From Mayamaea pseudoterrestris (Eukaryota > Bacillariophyta > Bacillariophyceae > Sellaphorales > Sellaphoraceae): DNA of 64,000 bases. Shown piece after piece: positions 52,772-61,561 of the stretch. The position numbers were made by a program, and so were the translations under genes. The notes beneath the pieces are model-generated. The model was not told where the DNA came from and searched no databases. It saw only the letters and a list, made by a program, of their open reading frames with translations. Location of the stretch: the NCBI GenBank assembly GCA_027923505.1, contig BROI01000022.1, forward strand, positions 310,001-374,000. The letters are read 5' to 3'. Within the stretch, counting starts at the first letter, position 1. The number at the start of each line of letters is the position of its first letter.

Positions 52772-53717
52772 ATGCAATTTGCTATGGTAGTAGGTCGCTT
52801 GTTTCCATGTGGTTGCGAGTGGAGAGTGGAGACTATCAACCCGTTGACGTGGAGCTTTTCCTTTTTCAATAAGCGTTAATGAGACGATCGATTATGCGAC
52901 TACTAGATTAAGCCTTTTATATCATGCATTATAAACTAATGACGATGCAGTACTGTTGCTGAAGATGTCGCTCATGGCGTCGTATCCGAATATTGTTCCA
53001 CGACTTAGTAAGACATGGACAGTCGCGAGGGTGCGCTCCCATAAAAAAGTCACCATAAGGTCCTGTCTTTCACTTTGTCCCATAATTTTTATGTCCACGC
53101 CATGGTGTGTCATATTTACGTCTGTTGCAACATCATATATGACCCATTTAATGACGACGAATAAATGCGCTAAATATATGGCATTGCATTCCTCTTCTTG
53201 ACCGCATTGGCGACGACATTGGTAGTAGGACGAAACTGCCTTCGCAGTCAGTTTCGAGTTGCCATTTTTGACAGCCTGCCAGAAAATGCCATAATGGAAG
53301 AAGAGGAAGTTAAAGTGTCGGATCGGCATGACCGCCAATGCAGAGGATCGCTAGCAGTGCAAGTGTTGTATAATTGCTACGGCCCAAATTGCTTGTGTTG
53401 TATCGTCTTGCATATTCTCGTGCTATGGTTTCGCTTGATTTTGGCTTTATACGTCCAAACTGATGTCCAAGGCACAGGTAGGAACAGCACCGGTAGATGT
53501 TGTTGCTAATCTGATCGCCGATTTTGCGGGACATACAGCGCAAAACCAGTGAGACGTTTGTGACGTCATAATAGCGCTGCCGCGCCGCGCGGAGCCATCC
53601 TTTCGTTCCAATTCATTATTCCAAATCCGGACATTCTTCTTGCTCGCCCACCTCTTACTTGTACATACTTCACTGTAACATGCCCACCTAAGGTTTTTCA
53701 AAAGGGGACGGATCGAC
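52772..53717. other. Intergenic, upstream of VPS72
   Basis: No supported gene in 0.95 kb. A 138-codon minus-strand frame (53338-52922) has no recognisable domain. The promoter side contains a TGACGTCA palindrome at 53561-53568. Confidence 0.4.
53561..53568. promoter_or_regulatory. CRE-like TGACGTCA palindrome
   Basis: 150 bp upstream of the VPS72 ATG. TGACGTCA is the classical bZIP site, and related elements control CO2- and cAMP-responsive genes in diatoms. Function here is inference. Confidence 0.35.
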
Positions 53718-55523
53718 ATGTCGGCAGTCTTGGAGCGCGAGCGCCGCGCGACGGCGGGCAAACGTATGACGAGTCTGGTTGGTGAAGCACAGCAGCAGGA
53801 CGACGAGTTTTGGGGGCACGATACGTGGCAGGAAGACTCGGAAAGCTACCATAGTAGTTCCGAGGAAGAAGAAAAGGATGAGTTTGATTCTGATTTTGAT
53901 GAAAGTGAAAGCGACAACGATGAAGAAGAGTTGGAACAAGGCGCTAGTGAGGAACGGCAGCTGCAGTTGGAGATTAAGAACCAAAAAAAGCGATCATCGG
54001 CGTACGTCGAGACGGCTCGAGCATTGCACAAGCCGAAAAAGAAACTAAAAGGCAAGCAACTGGTAACTGGAGATGGTTTGAATGCTGGTATAGTCTTAAA
54101 CTTACCAAGTACGGCAGCTCCGCTACCACCACTTCCGGCGCAGCACACAGCATTGCAGGTTCCTTCAGCTTCAGTATCGCTGGCCAAGACTCCAGTCGTG
54201 TTGCCATCACCTGCGCAATCTTTTGGAGTTAAGAAAAATTCAGCTGTTAAAAGCTCTTCGACGGCTATGGCTACTCGGGAACGTCGGGCCACTGCATCGC
54301 GCAGCAAGACTGCTTTAGTAAAGCAGTCGTTAGTCACAGCTGACGAAATAACAAGCGATGGTAAAACAGCGACTGCCAAGGATGACATTATTGATGCGGC
54401 TCATGTTGCAAAGAAACGAAAAGCGTCACAAACTCATCGATTTACGCAGGAGGAACTGCTATTGGAGGCTGCCAATGTGACGGAATCGGAGAATGCCAGA
54501 TGGCTGCTCGCTCGCAAGCGCCATCAGGAGGACATGCAGGAATTTCACAAAGAACAGGCTGCTGCTAGCTCTCGACTTGGATCATCTCAAATCGTTTCGA
54601 GTTACTTATCTAAACGAGGACAACTGAACGTCGTGAAATTTTTTGATATGGGCAGTGTCCCGGATATTTTTAAGAGCCAATTGCTTCCAGTTGCACCTGA
54701 AGTGCACTTATGCGCTATAACTGGCAAACCTGCCAGATATAAAGATCCAAAGACTATGCTCTACTATTCTGATGTTGACGCTTTCAAAGAGCTCAGAAGG
54801 AAGATGGAGGCGGGCGAAATTCCAGTACATCGACTGAAGTCTGTTCCAACACAAGAATCAGCGTCGAGACAGTCCACTGACGATAAATTAGAGGCTACTC
54901 CTACAGTTCCCATGAATGGGTCTAATGCGGTAGGTGTTCGTCTACTGAAAGCAAAGAAAGATGCTTCTAGAATTGGTGGGGAGCAAAAACCATTGCGAAA
55001 GAAGAAAGCAAAGATTGCTGCATCGAGCGACGGCCTCTTAGCAACCTTTGATCCAAATGTTACAAAAGGCTTGAATAGTGCGTCTTTGCTCAAGCCTGCA
55101 TCTTCGTCATTTAAGGAGGCTAGTTTGTCAGTCCCGAGTGGCAAGACGCAGGCTACTGTTTGTCCAACTCTTGAGCCTATTCTTTTGGTTCAGTCTATCT
55201 CGCATAATGGCTCGCATAACGCAATCATGGATACAGACACTCATCAGACAGTACATTTTTCAGCCACGTCTGCGGTCGTCGGTACGCCATTGTCGCCCTC
55301 GTCTGAGCAATCTTTACATCATCTTGACAATGCAGCAGATTTGGCTTTGGCCGACTCTCAACGTTCCGTCGCGTCAAATTCTTCCTCCGGCTCGCGTCGG
55401 GCATCTCCACGTCGACGAAAGCCAAGCAACAAGATATTGCAGAACATTGAGGATACTGGTGCAACTGGCATTCCGTTTTTGGCTGATGCCGATGCCTCGT
55501 CCAACGGAGATGGTGGAGTTTGA
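53718..55523 (+). CDS. VPS72: YL1/VPS72, SWR1-complex histone chaperone
   Basis: The product is 601 residues and intronless. The N-terminal YL1 domain begins LERERRATAGKRMTSL and runs into an acidic stretch with DEFDSDFDESESDNDEEE, the H2A.Z-H2B-binding part of YL1. A basic region (KKRSSAYVETARALHKPKKK) follows. A second ERRATASRSKT motif occurs near residue 190. The YL1_C domain (about 325-365) reads VAPEVHLCAITGKPARYKDP and MLYYSDVDAFKEL. The C-terminal third is low complexity. YL1 delivers H2A.Z to chromatin within SWR1/SRCAP; that role is inferred by homology. It is longer than animal YL1 (about 360), mostly through disordered linkers. Confidence 0.9.
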   Translation: MSAVLERERRATAGKRMTSLVGEAQQQDDEFWGHDTWQEDSESYHSSSEEEEKDEFDSDFDESESDNDEEELEQGASEERQLQLEIKNQKKRSSAYVETARALHKPKKKLKGKQLVTGDGLNAGIVLNLPSTAAPLPPLPAQHTALQVPSASVSLAKTPVVLPSPAQSFGVKKNSAVKSSSTAMATRERRATASRSKTALVKQSLVTADEITSDGKTATAKDDIIDAAHVAKKRKASQTHRFTQEELLLEAANVTESENARWLLARKRHQEDMQEFHKEQAAASSRLGSSQIVSSYLSKRGQLNVVKFFDMGSVPDIFKSQLLPVAPEVHLCAITGKPARYKDPKTMLYYSDVDAFKELRRKMEAGEIPVHRLKSVPTQESASRQSTDDKLEATPTVPMNGSNAVGVRLLKAKKDASRIGGEQKPLRKKKAKIAASSDGLLATFDPNVTKGLNSASLLKPASSSFKEASLSVPSGKTQATVCPTLEPILLVQSISHNGSHNAIMDTDTHQTVHFSATSAVVGTPLSPSSEQSLHHLDNAADLALADSQRSVASNSSSGSRRASPRRRKPSNKILQNIEDTGATGIPFLADADASSNGDGGV

Positions 55524-55624
55524 ACGCCAAAGGCAACTAATTTACGTCGCTACAGCTACGATACAGTACAAAATAAAACATAGAAATGTATTTCATTTAT
55601 CTCAAGTTCATCATCATCAAATTA

Positions 55625-56344
55625 TTATGCTACTGCTGGGTTAATGTCCTCCTCGGTGACAGTCCAACTCTTTCCATCCTTGTCGACGAATAGTTTGCCT
55701 CTTGCCACGGACTTTTTGGCGCCCGACCAGTCGTCAAGCGCTGGCTGCTCGCTTGGAATGCCAATCACAGTCGCCGTCACAATGTCTTCCGGAAAGTCGT
55801 CGTGACTCACGCTAGAGAATGTAACCTTGGCCTTGGTTTTGACATCCAGCGTCAAAACCATGTGCTCGGCTGCCTTGAGCACTTCATTCAATATCAAGTT
55901 GCCGCCCAAAAAGTTAATTTGAATCTGTTCATAGTCCATGGCGCTTCCTGCACTGTTCAGTGCATCCTTGACTGCCTCCATTGGGCCGTAGTAAATGGCT
56001 TTCTGCAATGTTTCTCCAGGATCGACATAATTTTCTTTGCCAAATCCTTTCGCGATTATCTTGACGTCTCCGACATCTGAAACTGGAGTCACTTTAAAGT
56101 ACCTAGTCAAACTTTTCAATGATGCTTGCGCTTCGCCAGGCTTGTGCTTCACTGTCCCAGACAGCTCCAAGTAGCTTGAATGTGCGAGCAAAACGCCTCC
56201 TTCCAGTGGATCGACGACAAAGTCCGTTTCTTCTGCCCGAATGATCTCGTAGATTGCAGTGGATCGCCGAGACCGGCTGGAAATTATAGAGAATGCATCG
56301 CCCGATTGAAGCGCTAGTAGCAACAAGAGAGTAAGGAGCAACAT
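55625..56344 (-). CDS. Probable plastid-targeted protein, unknown function
   Basis: The product is 239 residues. The signal peptide (MLLLTLLLLLALQSGDA) is followed by FSIISSRSRRSTA: Phe at the predicted cleavage site, then Ser/Arg. This is the bipartite diatom plastid presequence pattern. The mature part is a compact alpha/beta domain with EETDFVVDPLEGGVLLA, then a segment like LNSAGSAMDYEQIQINFLGGNLILNEVL, ending in an acidic region with KDGKSWTVTEEDINPAVA. I cannot name the family. It is divergent from the ART-RING-Deltex gene, with a GTCGCACC site between them. Confidence 0.7.
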   Translation of the reverse strand: MLLLTLLLLLALQSGDAFSIISSRSRRSTAIYEIIRAEETDFVVDPLEGGVLLAHSSYLELSGTVKHKPGEAQASLKSLTRYFKVTPVSDVGDVKIIAKGFGKENYVDPGETLQKAIYYGPMEAVKDALNSAGSAMDYEQIQINFLGGNLILNEVLKAAEHMVLTLDVKTKAKVTFSSVSHDDFPEDIVTATVIGIPSEQPALDDWSGAKKSVARGKLFVDKDGKSWTVTEEDINPAVA

Positions 56345-56430
56345 GGCGGTGTGGAAGAAAAGGAGTGATGTTTCGTGTTGATGAAAGCAACGCGCGTTTT
56401 GTGGTCGTCATCTCATCGGCACGTCAAAAA

Positions 56431-56442
56431 ACGTCGCACCGG
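56431..56442 (+). promoter_or_regulatory. ACGTCGCACCGG in a divergent promoter
   Basis: 87 bp from the 56344 start and 164 bp from the 56606 start. The same 12-mer in inverted orientation occurs at 44315-44326 near LAMTOR5. Confidence 0.45.
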
Positions 56443-56605
56443 TAATGACACGATTCCGGCGCGAACGCGCGATGATCGAAATTGGCGAGAAGCAGCAACG
56501 GTCGTTTCGCAAAAGTTTGAGACAGCAGAGGGAGAGTTTCAGCCTAGCCAAGACTATTGCAGCATACATTGCGACTAAATCATTGGAGAGACGCCTGTCG
56601 CAGTC

Positions 56606-59600
56606 ATGATAACGCGCAGCAAGGAGCAGAAGCAAGGCGCCGGCCACGACCGAGCCGGAAATGACAACACCAATTTATTCATCAATGCCAACAACAGCAG
56701 CACGTCTAGTACTTTGCAGCCGATTCCATTCAGTTGTATTGCTTCCACTAACTCATTTGGAGGAGATGTACTTAATTTTGCTTCGAGCGACGCTGGAAAG
56801 ATACGCGGCGGTCTTGGCGGCGGCGGCGGCCGCAAAGGCGTGATCAATGCGTTCGGGTCGGCGGCCAGTCCAAGCATATCTGCACGTCTGCAGTCAACTA
56901 CTTTTGACTCATTTCCACCCAAGCCGCCTGCTTCTGGAGGATTTTCCTATCATCAGTACACTGCCAGCGGCGGCGGCGCTTTCTCTTTTGCTTCGGGCAA
57001 GACTGATCCGAACGAACGTTATGCAGCCACGAACGACGCCACTACTTCTTCACCCGCGCTTCGAGATCGGCTTCGCAGCCGCCGTCGCGCCAGTGCTGCT
57101 GCTGCTGTTCATGCAAGCCATGACGGATTCACGACGAGTGCTCAGGGACGCGATGGCAATGCTTTTGTGGGAAAGACTGATCCAAACGAGCGAGGAGCAA
57201 CACCGTCGCTTGTTGAAGAGTTTACTAGTAGTGGATTTGCTTTCTACAATGGAAGCGCAACAAGTAACGCAACTAATGCATCAACTTTTGGGCAAGGAAG
57301 CATTACAGTGGCGCCGATAGCTGCGTGGACAGTGCCGACGCGACAAAGCCAATTGCAAGTTGACGCTGACTTCAAGTACGCCTTGGAACAGCAAGAGCAG
57401 GAGCCAAAGGACGCAAAGAAACGCAAGCAAGCCTTGGAAGAGCAAGAACGCAAGGCGATGACATCAAGCAACACTGGAAAAGCATTTTTGTTTGTCGCCG
57501 ACTTGTTGAAACAGATTGAACAATTCAACAAGCAATATCCCGAATCAAAAATTTCGCCATTGGCTCGCGATGATATGATTCCTCTGCTCGAGCGATTCCT
57601 TTCAAAGCAAGAGGAGCTTCGCGTAGCAGGTTTGAGTACCGAGGTATGCTACGGATATCATTACACAAAAGAGGAGAATCTTTCTCGCATTCAAACGGAC
57701 GGACTTTTGACGCAGCATGAACGCGCATCCAAAAAAATAAAGTCGAATTTCAACGGCGCATTGCATGGAGACGGCATATACACGAGCGATCGTCCCGACA
57801 CTCACCGTGGCCACCCGTATGGTAACATTGGCTTGTTTGTTGCTCGGTTGAAAGGACAGATCTCGGGGGAATCGTCTACTAGTACATTCGTCAGTGGTCA
57901 TGTCGTCGTCTTGCGAAAATCGGACCAATGCGTTCCACTTTTCAAGTATTCCGGCGAGCCCGAACATGTCATTCGCATGTGCCATCAAACTCTCCAGCCC
58001 TTTTTCGATTCGTGGTTTAACAAGGATGCGAATTATCGGTTCGACGCCAATGCTCGCTTGAATTCAGCTGCGTTGACATGGAATTCCTATCAACCTCCAG
58101 CCGCCCCGTTGACTTTTGGGTCGACATTTAGCAGTCAAGCTCAAACGGCTGCCAGTAATTCATCCTCGTACATTCATCACTTGTTTGGTGGTTTTGCGAA
58201 CAATTCAGGAAACGCGAAACCAAGTGCGCCCACCACGTCGGTCCCTTTGTTTGCTACGGGTTCCACCACTCCTTTCGGGGGAAGATCTGCTTATGATACA
58301 ATTGCTGCGAGCAACGCCGCCGGCCGAGGTCCCACCACTTCGGTCCCTTTGTTTGCTACAAGCTCCACCGCTCCTTTCGGAGGAGGATCAGCTTATGATA
58401 CAATTGCTGCGAAAAACGTCGCCGGCCGAGGTCCCACCACTTCGGTCCCTTTGTTTGCTATGGGTTCCACCGCTCCTTCCGGAGGAGTATCTGCTTACGA
58501 TACAATTGCTGCGAAAAACGCCGCCGGCCAAGGCTGGCAACCTGGCGGTTCTTTTGGAGCATCACCTTCCGTCAGTCTATCTACATCGTCACTGTTTGGC
58601 ACATTTGCGTCATCGGCTATAGCGCCTTTTGGGTCAGCTGCCGGATCTGCGAACGTGGTTTCTTTACCTGCAAACGGCGACTCTTACGTTGGAACGTCGT
58701 GTGTCACGACTTCGGCTACGGCTATCAGTGCATCTCGTTTTAAACTATTGTCTGCGACAACGTCCACCGCAGCTGCCCCTGGCTTTGCCTTCAGTGCACA
58801 GTCTTCACCCGCGGCTACAATTTCAACTGCCGCTTTCAGTGGATTCGGCGCACCGGCTTCATATAATTCCGCAGTGCCTGCAATCATTGCAAGCCGCGCC
58901 TTTGGTTTCGGAGCACCATCTGCGACGATTGGTGGTGTTGGCTTCGGCGTTCCGCTTGCTGCGTCTTCCAGCTTGAATGGTACTGATGCGATCCGAACCA
59001 TTCGCTACAACGCGCCCGATCAGCTGAACAATGATGCCAAACAAAACATTGTACCCAGTGTGAGCCCAGTAGGATCTCCCAGCGATGTATGTGTCATCTG
59101 TCTTTATTCACTGGCATCTAAACCGCTTGGAAAGAGTGCTACCTGTGGACACATGTTTCATCATGCCTGCATTTTAGAATCGTTGTCTCATTCGAGTCGA
59201 TGCCCGCTTTGCCAGAAGAACATCGGGACACCGCAAGGCACAATGCCATCTGGCAGCATGACAGTTTCGTTTGACCCGTCGTTGACCTGCAGCGGTCATG
59301 GTCCTGGAACGATCCAAATTGTTTATTCCTTTTCTGATGGAACGCAGAAGTCATATCACGGCAACCCTGGTGTGTCATTTAATGCTACGTCTCGCCTCGC
59401 ATACCTTCCGGACAATGTGCAAGGTCGCGACCTGTTGAAGCGCCTGGAATATGCCTTTTCCCACGGACTCACCTTTACCGTGGGCACCTCGCTGACCAGC
59501 AATGCTCCCAACCAAATCACGTGGGCGTCAATCCATCACAAGACTGACACTTCTGGCGGTGTTCATGGGTATCCGGATGCAAATTTTGATGCCAATTGCA

Positions 59601-59647
59601 ACGGTGAGCTTGATGTGTTGGGCGTTCCGGCTGCCAGCGACTTGTAA
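56606..59647 (+). CDS. ART-like + RING + Deltex C-terminal fusion protein
   Basis: The product is 1013 residues in a single exon. Order: disordered N-terminus (1-250); coiled coil (about 250-290); a helical stretch; a PARP/ADP-ribosyltransferase-like fold (about 345-465) with GYHYTKEENLSRI, GDGIYTSDR and VPLFKYS at the positions of the H-Y-(E) triad, the third position apparently not Glu; a Phe-Gly-rich linker with three 34-residue repeats starting TTSVPLFA (about 540-640); a C3HC4-type RING (about 828-872: CVIC ... CGHMFHHAC ... CPLC); and a Deltex C-terminal domain to the end (GTIQIVYSFSDGTQ ... GVSFNATSRLAYLP ... GYPDANF). Deltex proteins are ubiquitin E3 ligases whose DTC binds ADP-ribose and NAD. 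The fusion suggests coupled ADP-ribosylation and ubiquitylation. Confidence 0.85.
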   Translation: MITRSKEQKQGAGHDRAGNDNTNLFINANNSSTSSTLQPIPFSCIASTNSFGGDVLNFASSDAGKIRGGLGGGGGRKGVINAFGSAASPSISARLQSTTFDSFPPKPPASGGFSYHQYTASGGGAFSFASGKTDPNERYAATNDATTSSPALRDRLRSRRRASAAAAVHASHDGFTTSAQGRDGNAFVGKTDPNERGATPSLVEEFTSSGFAFYNGSATSNATNASTFGQGSITVAPIAAWTVPTRQSQLQVDADFKYALEQQEQEPKDAKKRKQALEEQERKAMTSSNTGKAFLFVADLLKQIEQFNKQYPESKISPLARDDMIPLLERFLSKQEELRVAGLSTEVCYGYHYTKEENLSRIQTDGLLTQHERASKKIKSNFNGALHGDGIYTSDRPDTHRGHPYGNIGLFVARLKGQISGESSTSTFVSGHVVVLRKSDQCVPLFKYSGEPEHVIRMCHQTLQPFFDSWFNKDANYRFDANARLNSAALTWNSYQPPAAPLTFGSTFSSQAQTAASNSSSYIHHLFGGFANNSGNAKPSAPTTSVPLFATGSTTPFGGRSAYDTIAASNAAGRGPTTSVPLFATSSTAPFGGGSAYDTIAAKNVAGRGPTTSVPLFAMGSTAPSGGVSAYDTIAAKNAAGQGWQPGGSFGASPSVSLSTSSLFGTFASSAIAPFGSAAGSANVVSLPANGDSYVGTSCVTTSATAISASRFKLLSATTSTAAAPGFAFSAQSSPAATISTAAFSGFGAPASYNSAVPAIIASRAFGFGAPSATIGGVGFGVPLAASSSLNGTDAIRTIRYNAPDQLNNDAKQNIVPSVSPVGSPSDVCVICLYSLASKPLGKSATCGHMFHHACILESLSHSSRCPLCQKNIGTPQGTMPSGSMTVSFDPSLTCSGHGPGTIQIVYSFSDGTQKSYHGNPGVSFNATSRLAYLPDNVQGRDLLKRLEYAFSHGLTFTVGTSLTSNAPNQITWASIHHKTDTSGGVHGYPDANFDANCNGELDVLGVPAASDL
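58228..58533 (+). repeat. Three 102-bp in-frame repeats in the Deltex fusion gene
   Basis: Three copies of a 34-codon unit starting CCCACCAC(G/T)TCGGTCCC and ending near GCCGGCC. They encode TTSVPLFA...PFGG...AYDTIAA. Lengths are multiples of three, so copy number can vary without losing frame. Confidence 0.8.
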
Positions 59648-59884
59648 AAAAGTTTTCCCGGCATAATGTGCAATGTGCGTTGTTCGCAAACAGTAGACAC
59701 GACAATGGCATTCTTTTACTAATAGTAATAATACTCACGATACTAATAAACTGGTTTGAGCTTGAAAATCGGTTTTACATTAAGCATAAGGTGAGGAGTG
59801 GGCCTGCCACATATGACAGATCATGGCTACCATGAACTCAATACTTCTGTTAATTCACTTCAAAACGATATGCGAACGTAGACT

Positions 59885-61311
59885 TTACATTGTGTAAAAG
59901 GCAAGCTCCTTTTCGCGGTTGTTGACCGCCTTCTTGTATGCCGCGTCAAAGTCCTTTGCCAAAACTACGTACCGATTCTCACGGACAGCCTGCAAGCCTG
60001 CTTCGGCGCAGATGGATGAAATGTCTGCGGAAGAAATCTTTTCAGATCTATTAATGTAGTCTTCCAAATCAAGCTCCTCCGAAAGGTTCATTTTCGACGT
60101 GGCAGCCTGAAAGACAAGTCGTTTTTGACGACGATCTGGAACAGGAAACTCAATCTTTCGGTCCAAACGACCAGGACGAAGCAACGCTGGGTCTAATGTA
60201 TCCGCACGATTTGTCGCCATGATCACCTTGACGTTTGTCTGCTGGTCAAAGCCATCCAACTGTGTAAGTAGCTCGAGCAAGATGCGCTGCACCTCGCGGT
60301 CAGCGCCAGTCTGTGCATCAAATCGTTTCGTCGCAATGGCGTCAATCTGAAACAAGCCAATCACGTTAGTTAGGCCCGACGCATTTGTAGCAACCAACCT
60401 TCATACCATGCACGCAAACGTACCTCATCAATGAAAACCACGCAGGGACTGTTTTCTCGCGCCAGGCGGAAAACATCTCGCACCATACGAGGGCCTTCTC
60501 CCAAGTACTTTTGCACAAACTCACTTCCAACCATGGAAATAAAGGTCGCAGATGTTGCATTCGCCACAGCCTTGGCCATCATTGTCTTGCCTGTACCTGG
60601 CGGTCCATACAGCAAGACGCCACGCGGCGGGTCAATACCAATCTGCGTGTACAAATGATGCTGCAGGAGCGGAAGCTCAATTGCTTCGCGAACCTCTTGC
60701 TTCTGCATATCCATTCCTCCAATATCCTTGTAGGTAACATTCGGCTTTTCCGTCATGAGCTTGACGGTCGAGTCTGACTCTGGCGGCAAGATATCCACAA
60801 CCGAGTGCGAGTGGCGGTGCAAGGCAATCGAAGTGTTTGGCTTCAAGAGCTCGCGATCCAAGGTGGAAAGGATGCGAACGTAGTAATTGGACCCAGCCGT
60901 TGACGAAATGATGCCATAATTGGCGTCGATCATTTCATTAAATTGGCCAATGACCAGCGGAACGCTTTGAATGCGGCGTATCTCTTCCTTGGCGCGAAGG
61001 AGCTCTCGCTGCAAGTGGCGCATCTCGTCCTTTAGATATTCCTCCTGCAGTTCGACAAACTCAACCTGACCTTCGAGGCGCTTGAGCTCCTGATAGAGGT
61101 CGAGTTCAGCTTCCTGTCCAGCTTTACTGTCCTTGCTATCTGTCGCAACAGCCGTCTTGATTTTAGTCTAACGAGACGATTCAAAAAGCGTGAGAGACGA
61201 AAGCACCAGCATCGAAAAGTCGGGCATGCACCCGCCTCGCCTTTGCCTCGCCTCATTCTTCTCTGGTCTTACCATTCCATCGTAAGCGGAAAGAACAGCC
61301 GCAGATGCCAT
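59885..61311 (-). CDS. RPT3: 26S proteasome regulatory ATPase RPT3
   Basis: Three exons, 61311-61273 ([13 protein letters not shown]), 61167-60424 and 60346-59885, with introns of 105 and 77 bp, all in phase 0. The product is 414 residues (human PSMC4 is 418). It has an N-terminal coiled coil ([25 protein letters not shown]), an OB-like region ending [18 protein letters not shown], then an AAA+ domain: Walker A GPPGTGKT, Walker B CVVFIDE (intron 2 falls directly after it), sensor and Arg-finger region ([25 protein letters not shown]). RPT3 sits in the base of the 19S cap and unfolds ubiquitylated substrates. It diverges from BTAF1 across 250 bp. Confidence 0.95.
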
Positions 61312-61462
61312 ATTTGTCACTCTTTAGTGGTGATAGATAAAAGAGACGAAGCTACGGTAGCGATGTGATGATGCCTTTTCCGCCATTGTCGATCCGGACG
61401 GATGTCCAACGAAGTTGGATCTCACAGGGTGTCTTTTCATTGCCGCAGCGATGCCGGTCTCT

Positions 61463-61490
61463 ATGCGACACGGCCTCTTGCGTCGCATGC
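61463..61490. promoter_or_regulatory. Paired GTCGCAT-type sites in the RPT3/BTAF1 promoter
   Basis: ATGCGACA (61463-61470) and GCGTCGCATGC (61480-61490) form an inverted pair of one-mismatch variants of the recurrent octamer in the divergent promoter. Confidence 0.3.
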
Positions 61491-61561
61491 GGCCTATCGC
61501 AGTTCATTTGCACCATTGCAATCACTCCAAACCATTTGGTAAATAAACAAACGAAGAGATT

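Noticed and set aside
52922-53338. 138-codon minus-strand gene upstream of VPS72
   Set aside because: No domain, signal peptide or splice context, and an odd composition. Left as intergenic.
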